Source: Furcasterigmium furcatum
Taxonomy: Eukaryota > Ascomycota > Sordariomycetes > Glomerellales > Plectosphaerellaceae
DNA: 64,000 nt
Assembly (NCBI GenBank): GCA_001599815.1
Contig: BCIA01000002.1
Coordinates: forward strand, 4,995,626-5,059,625
Direction of reading: 5' to 3'
A program made the translations under genes and the position numbers. Under the pieces are notes generated by a model, which saw nothing but the letters and a program-made list of their open reading frames with translations, made no database searches and had not been told where the DNA came from. Positions 1 through 12,938 of this stretch are shown piece by piece (the first letter of the stretch is position 1; every line of letters starts with the position of its first letter).

Positions 1-3000
1 CAGACACACAGAGGACGGGACAATGCAAGCTGCCGTGTAGCGGGACAGTATCAGCCCATTTCGTGGCGTGCGCTGCCTGCTGTAAATGATCCGCGAACAG
101 TGCTGCTGATGAGTCGCAGGCTGTGCAGACACGGTTTGCAGTGTTCAATTAGGGGACTCGGATATGCGCCGCCATTGGATATTCAGCGCCTGCCCCAATC
201 CGGACATGGTGTAGCCTCTGCTTAGCATATGAAATCCTCGCCGTCCAATTGGAGGGGTCAGACAACCTCGGAAATATGTCACGCCGTTGTCCGACCTCAG
301 GAGTGGAGGTCCTGACTTCAGACGGGTAGAAGTCTATGACGACACGACTGAGCTTATTTTGACTGAAGCAACGGCATGAGCCGGCGGTAACTGTCGCAAG
401 AGCCACCACAGTGGTATATGGCACCCGCGGGACCATTTTCGACGAGCGAGACCTTTTCTTCTCGAACGGTCAGCTCGGCACTCAAGTACGAGCTAGGGAT
501 TATTCCCGAGGATCATCGCATGATTGACGCGCCGGCGGCTGTCCACGTGTGGCCCGGCTCTTTTTTGGTCTGTCTTTCATGGGATGACTTGACTCGGCCG
601 AGATCCGTTTTCCAAGGTCTCAGAATGTGTCGGTGTCTTGCTCGAAGAATAACACTATCCCGGCCCCAACTAATCAACTGAGGGATCCTTTGACGAAAAA
701 GGAAGTTGATGATGGAATAAGCACCTGGCGGATATGATTGCTGCCATGTCGTCCTGCAGGTCTCCCGCCGGCCGAACCAAGTCGATGCCGGATTCTTGAC
801 CGAGCAGAGCAGTTGGCAGGATGAGCATTCATCAGCCGCCCCCCTCCATCTTGTCTGTCGGTGGAGGCGCAGCTGTGAAATTCTTCCCAAAGAGCTTTGT
901 CTGCACGACGATCGTTCTCTGCCGTTTGCAGAAGCGTTGGCTGCGGGGGAGCTGGAGATGGCCTGATCTCCTGGCGGGACGTAGGCTCGATCATCAATTA
1001 CTGGTGCAGGCGCGAACCTTGTCAGCTTTCTTGTCACAAGCAAATACTGCCCGCGCCGAAGAAAACGCCATCTGCGATACCACAGCAATGGAGCCACTCA
1101 CTTACTCCCTGGCCAGAACAGGACAGATTGTCGCACATCTCCAAGGCCATCAAAAGTGTGTCCTTGCTTTCCTCTGCTGCTCACACCCACCAAGATTGCC
1201 CTTTCGGAAGTAAATTGCCACTAAAACTTCAGCGCATCGAGTCCGCTAACGCGATTTGGACGGAGGATGAGGCCTTGGCCGGCCCAGATCAGCAGCGTGA
1301 CCGTTTTAGGCCAAAGTCTACCCGTCTCTGCCGCTTCTTTCCCTGGACCCTGGCTTTTGGGCCTTGATTCACGGCCAAATGAAGCGGCTCAGGGGAAATA
1401 GGAGCGGCCTGGGACCCGCCGTTGGCAGCACCGCAGATGCCGTCTCTGGCCTAGCTGGCCTGAACCACCTGCGGCCGTTGCTGGTTAGACAGCGCTAAGA
1501 AGGCGTCCGTCGGTGACGTCCTGATGGATCGCGCAGAGTCAGTTTTCTTGATCTCCTGACACGGACGGCACGCTATCCTGTTCAGCACCCACGAACTCGC
1601 TCGTCAGGGCGAATGTCGGCCTCCACTGGCGTCCTGCAGGCGGGCTGTCCGGCTGTTGAGGATTCAGATGCCGAATCGAAGTCTACATACACACCCTGCG
1701 GGACGAGGGCCAAGGTGTGACGTCGAACTTTGCATGTTGCTTGAGGCTGGGGCGTGAGCATTGTGAACACTCGAGTGCCACGTCGGACTGGAGCCGTCTT
1801 GCAACTCCAGCTCGCCGTGGTCAGACCACGGTCAGAGACTGCGGTCAGATGTCGGTCTCTGCCTGCGACATTGAAGGCTAAACCGCTGACTGTTGACGCC
1901 TGCCTCCCACGGCCTGCAAGCTGCGGGAGAGCCCCGTGAACGCACTGACTGATGAGCGAGTCGAGCGTAGAATGAAAGGGTCTTGATGGGCGAGCCGGCG
2001 GGTTTCACCAGTCGCCGGCTCAGCGTCACACACTTTTTTTTTAGGTTCTCGACGCCCCTTCCACAAGCCGGACGAAACAACGTTTCTCGACGCAGATCAA
2101 TGACATCCGAGCGTCAGGTCATGCGCTGAGCAGGTGGCATGGGGCAAACATGCCTTCCCTTGCACGCAGAAGATGAGAGATCAACTTGGCGTCGGAGGGA
2201 GATCCGCCCCCCACAGCAGTCGGAAGTCGGGTTTGGGGACGGAAGAAGCTGTGACCTGGTAGTTGTGCCCGCTGTAAGTACGGATGTGTGTGCGCGCCTG
2301 TACCGCCGAGCCCATGGCGCGCATTGCTTTTCTCCGCTGGAAAATCATCTGTATGTACAATGTTCAAGTGTGACCCCCAAACCCCCAATCGAGGCACAGG
2401 GCACAGGGCACAAGACGCGCCGCAACTGACAAGACCTGTGCGTGCGGTGGATGAGATTTGTCTGCCAGGCGTCGCCTCGTCGGTCCCGAAGTGGTTCGAG
2501 CCAAAGTGGGTGACGTCGAAGGAACCTCCCTGCCACCTGTTCGACGTGGGAGCCATGCTGAGGCTGAAGCAAAATGTCAAACTTCGGATAGCAAGCCGGG
2601 AGAGTGGTCCCCAGAGGTAAAGGGTCCGAGCCCGCGCACCTGGGGTGCTTCCATGCTGTATTTCCTAGTTTGTACGTCCGTAGCAGGGGACGAAAGGCAC
2701 TTTGTAAGAAATTTCCGGCCGTCAGGACGCCGTCGACACGTCGAGAGTCGTTAGTGCGTCCAGCTGGTGCTCGTGGCTCCAAGGGGAGGCCCTGTCGAGA
2801 AGGATAATCCGCCCAGGACCGGGGCCTTGGGAGAACGGCGCGCGGCGATCGTTTTGGTGTTGAGAAAGGGGGCCAAGGGCTTTCTGCTCGGAAGTACATA
2901 CGAGGATGTGGGAGGGAAAAATAGACGGGACCGCGTTCATGTGCCAAAGGCCCCCCCCTCACCACCGAAAGTGGCGCCTGGCGGACCAGTCAAGGGCTGC

Positions 3001-3133
3001 CAAATCCCCCGCGAGCCCCCTGTTGATGATTGACCTGAACCACTGATCGCACGCCAGGAAGGCGCCGGGCCCTCGGTCCACTGATGTGCCGGGCGACCTC
3101 CCGCCTGTTTCAACCACTAAGGTCATCGGCTTG

Positions 3134-3154
3134 GACCCTTGACCCTTGACCCTT
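3134..3154. repeat. Three tandem copies of GACCCTT
   Basis: Three perfect consecutive 7-bp units, with a degenerate continuation. It lies in non-coding DNA and no function is evident. Confidence 0.85.
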
Positions 3155-5912
3155 GCCCTGGGCTGGGTCCGGTCCCGTGGCGCACGAGCCAAGCCCCGTC
3201 GATCCTTCCCCATCGAAACGACATGGCAATTTCGCCGGGGGCTTCCTTCCATTCTCGCTGGCCGCCTCTCCTGCATTGCATCCTCACCTCACAGCTGCAC
3301 CTATCCATCCATCATCTCCTCCACCCCCTCCACTGCGGAACTTCTGGCCAGCCTTTTCACGTCCATCCCAGATTGACGCTACGATGCTTCAACGCTACGC
3401 TGGTCCACTCGGCGACCGACGACAGCTGCATGCATCCCCCTTTTGACGTGCAGACGGACAGGCGTCTGGCTCGCTGCCGCCGGTGCCCAGGCCGATCCGG
3501 TGACCTCGAGCCACCGCGCCCTAATTAATATCCATGGCACATCAAGAAACATGCATGGGCAAAAGCGGTGGTGCATCCGACATTTGTCGGGCAGGGGTGT
3601 AGGCAGCCAGACGTCCCCCCGGCGGACGGAGAGCTCCCGAGTGACAGACTCCCAGCACCACCAAACAGGACGAGATCCCATCTGTCACCCGAATGCCCCA
3701 AGGCAGCCAGCTTGGCCCGGCTCGCTCGGCAGCTCGCCCGTCATTTCTTCGGAGAAGAGCGATGGGCGATCTGCGATCATCGTCGCCTCCCCACAGAGCT
3801 CGATAAATCCACGAGGGGCCACGGAGACGATCTACAGCGAGAGGCAACCCAAGCAGACACGACAACTCGGGCCCGTGTCTCACCCAGCGCCGCCACGAGG
3901 AGTTGCTGAGTTCCCCGGCACAGCTGTCTGTTTGTGAGACATCTGGCCATCCTTGGTTACTGAACCAAAAGCCACTCGCTCACTCACTGGCACTGAGAAG
4001 CCGCCGCCTAAGCGCCTGAACGGCTACGAGCCCTCCACGAAGGTGCCGCACAGCCCACGTACCTCGAGGTGATCTCCTTTCTCTGGCGGCGGCCACTGCC
4101 GCCCACATCCCGGCTCCCAGGAGACGATCCTCTCGGCGCTCAAACGCCATGCTCAGTCGCATGTTCAGACTCTCCTTATTACCCCGAACATCGACCCTTA
4201 CTTTCATCAAAGGCGGGGACTATCGCGACGTCAAGATCCCTGCTGCAGCAACAAGGCCCTTCCTTCGAGGCAGTCAAAATCAGAACGGATATAGCGCCTG
4301 CACAATATCCCAACACCCCCTTCTAATTGGCATGCCGCCGTGCCATCCTAACCCTGGCATCTGCAACCTCCAGTGTTTTTGGCCATGTCACCCCCCATCC
4401 GCAAGTGACAGCCTGCCTCCCCATGTGCCTCCGTACACTCCGTGCCGTCTTCAACAAGAACGACATTGGGCAACCGTCTCCCATGCAGGCAAGAGCTTGG
4501 GGGCTGGATGCCCATCTGTCAGAGCTCCCGTGACACATGTCCCGAGTGCCTGCCCCGGCTGGTTCCTGATGAGTTGAGGGCACTACCCTGGCCTATAACG
4601 CTTGGCTTGCCATTAGCCCTTCGAGTTTGGGTTGCGTTGTGCTCAGAGCTATGCTTCATTTGGGAAGCGGCAAAGTCGGCGTGGAGGAAACGAGCACCTC
4701 AACGTAGGAGGTGGTTGCCGATGAACAATCCCGTTGTCTTTCGGTGTTGGCTGACGCTCAGTGACGTCTGGAGCCTCGGCCGGCTTCGAACCGAATCACA
4801 GTAGGGCACCACCATTGACACACAAGGCAAGCTGCAGATATCGATGGGCAGAACTTTGTTTCCATTGTGAGGGCAGAAGCTGACGATGGTCGGCTCTGGT
4901 GGTCACCAGAGACAGCAAGACAGCCCGAAGTAAAGCCACGGCTAGAATCTTGGCACGCTGCGTGCCATGAGATCGTCACGCACTCAGGCGTGGCCGGGGA
5001 TCAGTCACTCAACAGCCGATCGATGTGACTGGCGCGAGCAGTTCCATCCTGCTCGAACTGAACGACACCACGAACCTAGGTAATTGCTCGGCCCGCGCTC
5101 CATCGGAGACTTGACACGGCAGATGTGAGACACAATTTCATCGAAGCACTCTCACAAACTGGCAGGCCGGCCTGGCAACCTGACTTTGGATATTCATGAC
5201 ACTTCGGAAATGAATGGTAGCGCCGACGTCGGATTACTATACTTGTGCTGTACTACGTACACATTGCTTTTCTCCCTCTCGGTGGCTGCGATGCAGGGAC
5301 TACCGTTGTTGCACCCAAGACACGGATCTACGCCGTGTATCGAGATCAGGGAAAGGGGAGCGGCTAATGCTGCGGGCTCAAGGCCTCAACCACACGATCA
5401 GCAGCCAACAAAGGCCGACTCAGGGCGAGACCCCTGCGTTGACAGCCGCTCGCAGCGTTATGCCTGTCTCCTATCATGACCAGGCGGCATGTACTCCGGC
5501 GCTCGAAGCAAACCCACTCGTGTGTGTACTTCGACCATGGGCAGGCGAAGCAAGCCCCAAGACGCAGGAGAAGCAACAACGTGCCGCCTTTGTGGACCAC
5601 GATCTCATCACCCGCTTCGACGCCTCTCGCCCCGATCTCCTGCGCCGTCCTACGTACCTGTCGTGCGAGATGCTACCGCATATCTCTTGACGTCGGCATC
5701 ATGTAGTGTACGCGTCGCCGTTGTCACGACGGCCACCGCCTTTTTGGGTACCGCGCAGCGGCGAGCACAGCAGTGATGCGTGTCTCTGGCCCGCATATGT
5801 GTCCAGGTCCTCGGGGCTTCTACAAACCCGCGTGGTCGGGCAGCTGAGAGGTGACCAACCGGATGCTTATGTCTTGCCCTTGCGCTCCATACGAGCATGT
5901 CAGCGTATGTCA

Positions 5913-5943
5913 GATAGAGAGAGAGAGACAGAGACAGAGAGAG
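5913..5943. repeat. GA/CAGA simple repeat
   Basis: A purine-rich microsatellite of GA and CAGA units in non-coding DNA. It is a likely length-polymorphic tract. Confidence 0.8.
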
Positions 5944-7910
5944 GGCCATCTTGCTTCTTCCCCATCTTGTCTCATCACAAAGGCCAGGGCAACTCGATCC
6001 CAACGACGGGCCCCTGCCGGTGCACCAGACCACTGCCTGCCACCGTCATATGCTTGTGACCACGGTGCCCCGAGCCCCTGGGTTGGATTGCCTGCCTGAG
6101 ACTGGATGTTTACCACCGCTCTGTCCAGGTGAGACCAACCTCTAGCGTGGTGACATGCTGCCCGTCGTGCCCGTGCCATACCACTCGCGCTACGCATCCA
6201 TCCAGCAGCGGATATCCCGTCACCCGTGCGCCTGGCGTCTTGGGGCGCGCTGTCTCGTGAGTCAGGGCAGCGTCCGTGTCTCACACCTCTCTGACCGCCC
6301 CTTTTCCCATGGCGCTGGCAGCTCCCGATACCTGTAACATGCTACAGTTGACACGGGGAACAGCCTCCAGAGTGTCACAATATCAAGCTGTCCATCACAT
6401 CGGAGAAGCGGTATCGTATCCACGCCCACACGCCCTCGAATGGTAATTCACCCCCCTCTAGACGTCTGCACAAAATCCTCGGGAGCAAGCAAGATGCTCG
6501 GCCCCCAGCCCCCCATCCATGCCATGCCGCATCCGCCCTGTACTAGCAGGGTCAAGGCCAGCACGTCCATTCTTCCTAGCGGCAAATCCTCCACCGCAGA
6601 ACCAAGGTCCTACCCTCGAGGCCATCATCAGCACAGCTTGGCACATACTCGCAGCAGCTCCCTTCTCCTGACCTTCCGCTTCTCGCCCCTGCCACGGCCG
6701 ATCTCCCTGCCCAGGCCCCGGTGCTTCACCCACAAGGGTGAGGGGCCCTTGCGCGACTCAGGGCCCCGGAGTTGACGATGCACAGAACGGCGCCGTCTCC
6801 CCCGTGGACGCATGCCAGAGGGCAGGACACCACCCACCACCACCGGCCCATATGTCACGATGATGGGCACCCCCGGGGCTAGTTAGCACACTCACTAGCC
6901 GGCCGGTCCTGCCAGCGAAGCAAATTTGTTCCAAACTCTCGACCCCGTTCGGGAAAAGAAACCACAGCTCGTCGCTGGCATCTGGTCCAGATCGGGAAGA
7001 CCACGCACGTTGCCCGTCACGCCGCTTGCTTCTTCGCCGGCGCCGGGGCACCAATCTCCCACGTCCACGAGAAGAGTCCGCATCCGTTCATCCGTTGAAG
7101 ATATGTACCATCTGCCAAGATCAATAATCATCCCAAGGGAGAGGCCGCAGCAACCGCAGGACGCCAACGTCCGATCAAGGGTCACCTTCGTAGTTTTGGG
7201 GACTCGTCGTTCGTGACGTGCAAACAAAAGTTCCATTTTCTTTGCCAGTGCTGTGCTCCTCTATTTCAGTTCCTCCCAGTGAATCCAGGGGGGTGGACAC
7301 AGTCCCCCCTTGTGGCCGAGACGCCATTCCCAGGTCCCCATTTCCGTGTTCCTGCGCGCCTGCCGCGGCTCGTGCGCCTCGCCCGACTCCCCTTTCTTGA
7401 CCCAGGCAATCAGTCTATGTACGTCGCTGTGACAAAAGAAAGAGCCCACAACACTCGTGTCGAGCGTTGGTGGGATGAAATCAGAAGGCCGCCACTCTCC
7501 GGTCATGACAGGTCGTAATCCCCCGTCCTTGCACACCCTTTTCTCAAGGTGTGCTCGCCTGGCCCCGCCGCCCCCGTAGAGATATTACAGTAGAGGATTA
7601 TACACTATACATACGAAGTGGCGAGCCAAGCCCAAACAAAAGGTGGCTGGCTTGCCTCGAATATGAGCATGGCTGAAAACAGATCCCAAAAAAACAAACT
7701 CGCTGGCAGCTGGAACGAAACAAAGAATAGAGAGAAGCATAACCAGAAGCAACGTGCAGCAGCACCATGGCGTTGACGTCTGCTGAGCGGCAGAAATGGC
7801 AACTCCCGTGTCCAACACCTCCGGACCACCCGATCGGGTGCCCCAACAGCCTGGGTGAGGGGACGGCAATGGTGACAGCCGGGTCGGCTTCAGGGGGGGC
7901 TAGCGGAAAA

Positions 7911-9518
7911 TCAGACGCTTCCCCTCTTGATGTGAGCGCCTCGCCCCCGGTGGTTCAGGGCATCTAGCTCCTCGTCGTGATAGCTGCCCTCGCCGTCGCT
8001 CAGCGGAACGCTGGACCTAGCCTTGCCCGGCTCGTTGACGTCGGGGGCGCCGTAGTGATCTACCCTCTCGGTCGTGGGGAGGACTTTGCCGGGCACGCCG
8101 GCGGCGCCTCCAGGACGGTTCCCGGCCATGGCGTCCGACTCAGCACGGGCGTTGTTCATCATTGTTGGCAGTTGCCGGCGGCGAGCGTTGATGAACCAGT
8201 TGGAGATTTGGTCTGGGAGGCGGGGAAGACCCCGGAAGTTAGCATGGCTCTTGTTGCAGATCGATGGCGGTCCTCCCCCAACAAAGGATTTAAGGTTTCC
8301 AACGTCAAGTAAGGTCCACGCCCGCGGTGGCCCGATCGATGGGGCCTCGTCAAGTTCCGGGGCTGGCGCGCGGGAATAGGGAATGGGGATAGACTCACTC
8401 ATCTGGAGACCAGTCTGGCGCATCAGGTCTTGCTTCTCGTCCTCCGTAGGATAGGGGTGCTGCAGGTGGGCAACGAACCAAGCCCGCAGCTTGTCGGTTG
8501 TCTCCTTGGGGAGGTTTCCTCGACGCTTCCGTTGCTTGCTGTCGCCGTTCATGCCCATGGGCCCCACCTCTCCGATCCTCATGAAATCCTGATGATAGGG
8601 CTGCCCATAGCCTCCCGCGGAGAAAGCATTCCGATCGAATGGCTGAATGGCCCCTACCGACAGGGACTGAACGCGGCTAGGGTGATGGAAGCCGTAGGGA
8701 TAGCCGGCCTCAGCCCGATACGGGGGCCCTTGGTTGGCCATGGCGTTCATCGGTGCGTTCCGTGGCTGCTGGAAGTCCTCGCTGGAGTGGCCCCTTGGAC
8801 GCTGAGAGTGGATTGGGTCCCTGGGGTCAAAAGCTTGCATCGGAGGCAGGCTGGGGAGATGGTGCCGGTGCTCGTGACGCTCGCTGACCTCGGGGCCCGG
8901 TGCGACTTGCATGGGTGGCATGGCGTTCTGGGGAGGATAAGGGCTCGCTCGGGTTGCAGGTGCCCAGGTCTCCGCGGAACGGCGCGAAGGGGGCGGGGAC
9001 AGCTGTCGTTGTTGAGACAATGCTGCGGAGGACTCGTACAATCTCGGTACACGGCTTGCCCTCTCCATTTCTTGCTCGTCTTCGACCGATAGTCTTCTTC
9101 GCTTGTTACTAGGCGAGTGGATGTAGTCTGGAGGGGTCATGGCGCCGGAAGGAATGGCAGTGGGCGGTGAGGTGACGGACGATGGCGTTCTGGAATGTCC
9201 ATCCTGCGTCCCAGAACGAAGGTGAATCTCGGGGAAAGCCTGCAACTCAGGTTAGGTCGTCTTCAAGGTGGAAATAGAACCAGGCGGGCTTACCAGTCGA
9301 ATGGACGGCAAGCTCACCCTCTCGGGCTCTCCATGCTGCCGGGAGCTGAACTCGGCAGGTCTGCTGTTGCTTTCCCAGGGCATTTCCCTTCCGAATCCCG
9401 AGTGAGGGTGTGGAGAAGAAGTCATGGCGAGAATCGACATGTTGGGCTGATCTCGTGTCAAGGTGGGTGTTGCAATGGTTGTAGAATACTTGGACTGCCA
9501 CGCCGGACTAAATCCCAT
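7911..9518 (-). CDS. TALE (KN-type) homeodomain transcription factor
   Basis: Three exons: 9294-9518, 8399-9239 and 7911-8212 on the minus strand (1368 nt, 455 aa). Introns have GTAAGC...TTGCAG and GTGAGT...CCCAG ends; the second contains TGCTAAC. The second intron interrupts the recognition helix, and splicing restores QMNQISNWFINARRRQ. The homeodomain spans about residues 310-370. It has the PYP extension between helices 1 and 2 (HPYPTEDEK) that defines TALE proteins, preceded by a basic KQRKRRG stretch that may serve in nuclear import. The rest is Pro/Ser/His-rich and probably disordered, with another basic patch (NKRRRLS) in the N-terminal third. The family binds TGACA-like DNA and in fungi often controls conidiation or appressoria. 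The target genes here are unknown. The ATG at 9518 is the first in frame; the frame is open but lacks Met up to about 9662. Very long gene-poor flanks lie on both sides. Confidence 0.93.
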
Positions 9519-10705
9519 TACCGAAGCAGAGGTGTTCGTGACCAATGTTCCGCACAGCGGTTCGAGGTCACCCTGTTTTGATGTTTGGGAAGAGGGTGTA
9601 GAGGTTGATGGTATGGGCGGCGAGAGGAGGTGGCAAGCCAGGAAGGAAGATGATGTGTCTTGTCAAGATGTCTTGTGGGCGGTCGTCGTATTAATGGCCT
9701 TGTCCTGATCTGTGCCGGTGTCGAGGTGTGTGGAATCCAAGAAGGTAGAGTGGAAAGGTGGTGATAGAGTGGAGGAAAGGTGGTGGAGGGGATGGCTTTT
9801 CCTTTTGTAAGTCCAGTGTGTGGCCCGGTGAGGTTGGAGGAGAAACAAGGGCACCGGGTGCACAGATGAACAGCCCAAACAGGAAACGGGGGTCGAGCTG
9901 TCGAGGTAAGGATCCGACGAGCAAGTCCAACTTGACAAATTAGGACGGCTGCTTAGGGGAAGTGAAACTGACAGGACCTGAGCTCAGACGAAAGAAAAGA
10001 GCCTTACGACTAGTTGTGCTACAGGTAGAGTCGGACCGTGGGTAGTTGAGAAACCAGAGCTGGTAAAAGGGAAAGCACTGTCCAAAGGGAGGCTTGACGG
10101 CGGCTTTTTACTACGGCCGTGGACTCAACGTCTGGTGGGGGAAAGGGGGCCCTTGCTGATGCGTGGAGGCACTGATGAGCAGGTGGTTTTGACGGAGAGC
10201 AACGCTAGCCCCAAAGAAGAGCAGGCCAGCGAGCCATGGGACAAGGATGACAGGGCAACAGGTCGATCAGGGTGTGAGCAAGAGCCCCAGTCCTCCTCCT
10301 CGACAGAGAAGAGCGCCCTGTGGTCCGGGACACCGTTCGTACCCGCCTCCATTCAGGCTTGGTATGCTCCGGTGGCGTTTCTGCTGCCAGGCGGCCGACG
10401 GGACTGCACCACCAAGCGGTAGGGGGGCGCCAGGGATCGTGGGCGTACCGGGGTGTTCCAGCAGGGGTGGCCAGCATGGACAAGGGCTCGAGCTCGGTAG
10501 GTGTGAGGATGGGATGGGACCGCTGGGCGGCCAAGGGCATGGGGTGGCTTCAGAAGCAGTGTGGAAAGATGGCAGAAGCACTAGAGCTACCGAACCGTGA
10601 CACGAAGAGCCACTAGCAGACCTAGCAGCCATGGGTGGGAAAGGGGTGTGGGATTTCTTGAACAAGCGGTTGTTGATAGGGGGGCGTGGGAGAGGAGCTG
10701 GACCA

Positions 10706-10735
10706 GGGGGGACCCTGGTCTGTCTTGGTCCCCCC
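10706..10735. repeat. GC-rich inverted repeat (9-bp stem)
   Basis: GGGGGGACC at 10706-10714 pairs perfectly with GGTCCCCCC at 10727-10735 across a 12-nt loop. No U-tract follows and no gene abuts it, so a role is not evident. Confidence 0.7.
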
Positions 10736-12910
10736 CAGGGCGGTTGAGAAGGCAGATGAAATTGCCCGATGAAGGGGGCTTACTCCGAGTGCTAGTAGGG
10801 GACAGGGGGCTGCGAATGAGATATTCCATCGGCCGGCGCTGCACCTTATGCTTTGCGTCCCATTGCATGCCGACTCCATCCCCTCCGCATGTTGACGATC
10901 ACCACCTTGCGAGATCAAGGAAGAGGCGAAATCGGGGGCCAAGACCGTCGACCCGACGCGGACTCGGCTCCCACTACCTCTTAGTCGGGGTGGCTCAATG
11001 TGACCGTCGACACGATGCGTCCCCGAACCCAAACAACGAGCGCCATTGACGCTGTTTTTGCAGCCCTGCTGAATGGCCCTTCCAAGCCGCCGAACAATGC
11101 TTGGGGGGCAGCGCGCAAGGTCGCACCGTGGTGGATATCCGACGTCGTGGAGACTCTCCTATTGCTGCCATTCCTGACGGGCGCCAAGACGCCCATTCCT
11201 TCGGATTGTGGGCATGCCGGGGCCATCCTGACGACTGGAGAAGCAATGGACTGCTGCTGGCGGCCACTTGGCGTCATTGACACTTAGGTTAGGGAGGTGT
11301 TGCCTCAATTGCCCCGAGGCGGCGACCGCTGGCATTGGGACAACCCACAGGGTCGGTCGGTCATGGGTCGTCATCTCTGAGACAGGTGTGTTCACGACCA
11401 CCAAGGCCATGCGGAAGGCGGCCCACTGCGAACTTGTCCATCCGCGACGTGCTTTGGTCTGGCCGAAGCACGGAGCGTGGTTCCCTGGCCCCGAGGGACT
11501 CGCTCCGGAGTTTGACACCTGCATTCTGGCGCCTCGTCTCTAAGCGCCGTCTTTCACCGAGCAGCGGAAGCAGGCAGAGCCGGTCTGTGGACAGCATCTC
11601 AAACCGAAACGACGAGTATAGTTCAGCCTCGTGGCGTCTCGTCCTCCGCCTGCGAAGCAGTGGCAACGAACGGCAATAGACCAGATGACTTCTTGACGCA
11701 TTGACATAGCGAGACGTCAACCGAAATGGCAGCTGAAACGGGCCTAAGGACAGGACAGAACAGCGTGGCGGCCAGGTCCATTTGGAATTACCAAAGCGAA
11801 GCCAGAGTCGCGGAGAGGAACGTGGTTATCGACCGATCCACGATAAATGACATGATGCGAGGTCAAGATGCGTCCTTGACAGCGATTGGTGTCGATCAAA
11901 CCGTGACAAGCAAGGTTGAGGTTGTCTCGATCTTCAATCTTTTTGTAGAGCCCAAACCCCCTGTTGCTTCAGGGGACGGATATGCGCAGTGAGAGCTCCC
12001 TCCAGGCCAGCCAATAATCGACTGCACGATGCGAAAAGTATGTACCGCTTGTTTCTCAAGATTCGAGTTGCTGCCGTGTGAAGAAACTCTGGAAACCTCG
12101 TTGCCCCTGTTTTGGAGGTGATTCGGGAGTTCGTTCTGCTGGAGACACCAGGGAACAAGATGCGGAGGATGCGTGACAGCGGCGAGCGGGACAGTGACAG
12201 GAGAGTCCATGCTGGGAGATCTGGTGAAGGACTGGTTGCGATTGGTGGACCAGATCTGCCATGCCAGGGCTGATCTCATGTCGATCGGAACCCTTGGATG
12301 TCAAAGAGCCGTTGGGCGCTTGCGATTGGTTCTTCACGAGGTTTTAGTTCGACGAGCACCCGGGGGCCCCTGCTGGCGGAATCTTTGGGGAGGGGACGGC
12401 TTGAGGCGCAGCACGGTGGTCCCGGCGCCTTGTCAGGAGTTTCCAACGAACATCCGGCGGTGGTGTTTGCGTCGTGAAGGTTTGGCGGTCGGATGACGAT
12501 GGCAGGCGGATCGATTGCATCCGACCTGGGCAGATGTGAGGGAGGCAAGATGCAGGCCGAAAGGCCACGGCTGCTCCGCGATTGGGTGTTCTGTATGTGC
12601 CTGCTATGTAGGCAGGCAGGCAGGTATGTACCGTACCGAACGCAGTTTCCTCTGTGTGGCTTGCCTCGACTCGCTCCTTCCTACCCGCATTCTGCTGGTG
12701 GCAGATTTGGGAAAGTGTCAAGATCGTCACGAGGGTCGACCTGGCGATTGCCGAGTCGTGATTGGGTACCGGGAGGGGCCCGCCCGCGCGGAAGCCTCCT
12801 CCTCGTGCGCTCCTGTGGCGTGGCTCTGGGATTGCATCGGAAACTGGAGCATGGGAAGGCGTACTTGGCGCCCGCCCGCCGGTCCCTGCCCTCTGAAACC
12901 TCGAAGCCAC

Positions 12911-12938
12911 AAGCCCCAAGCCCCAAGCCCCAAGCCCC
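12911..12938 (-). repeat. Four tandem AAGCCCC units, G-quadruplex motif on the minus strand
   Basis: Four perfect 7-bp units. On the minus strand they give four runs of GGGG separated by 3-nt CTT spacers, which matches the classical intramolecular G-quadruplex pattern. The array lies about 3.4 kb upstream of the homeodomain start, and the G-rich strand is that gene's sense strand. Confidence 0.85.

Larger units (their letters stand above)
1..7910. other. Gene-poor stretch, 3' of the homeodomain gene
   Basis: No reading frame here has a recognisable domain, a convincing start, or paired splice signals joining frames. The frames are short, overlap on both strands, and read as random GC-rich DNA rich in Pro, Arg and Ser. 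Visible structure is limited to simple repeats: three tandem GACCCTT copies at 3134-3154 and a GA-rich tract near 5913-5943. No tRNA or rRNA was found. Part may be the 3' flank of the homeodomain gene that ends at 7911. Confidence 0.6.

Noticed and set aside
4770..4810. Possible tRNA B box on the minus strand (GGTTCGAAGCC)
   Set aside because: No A box at a suitable distance and no acceptor stem can be folded.
8430..9092. 220-codon plus-strand frame
   Set aside because: It is antisense to the homeodomain exon 2, has no domain, and its codon pattern mirrors the real gene.
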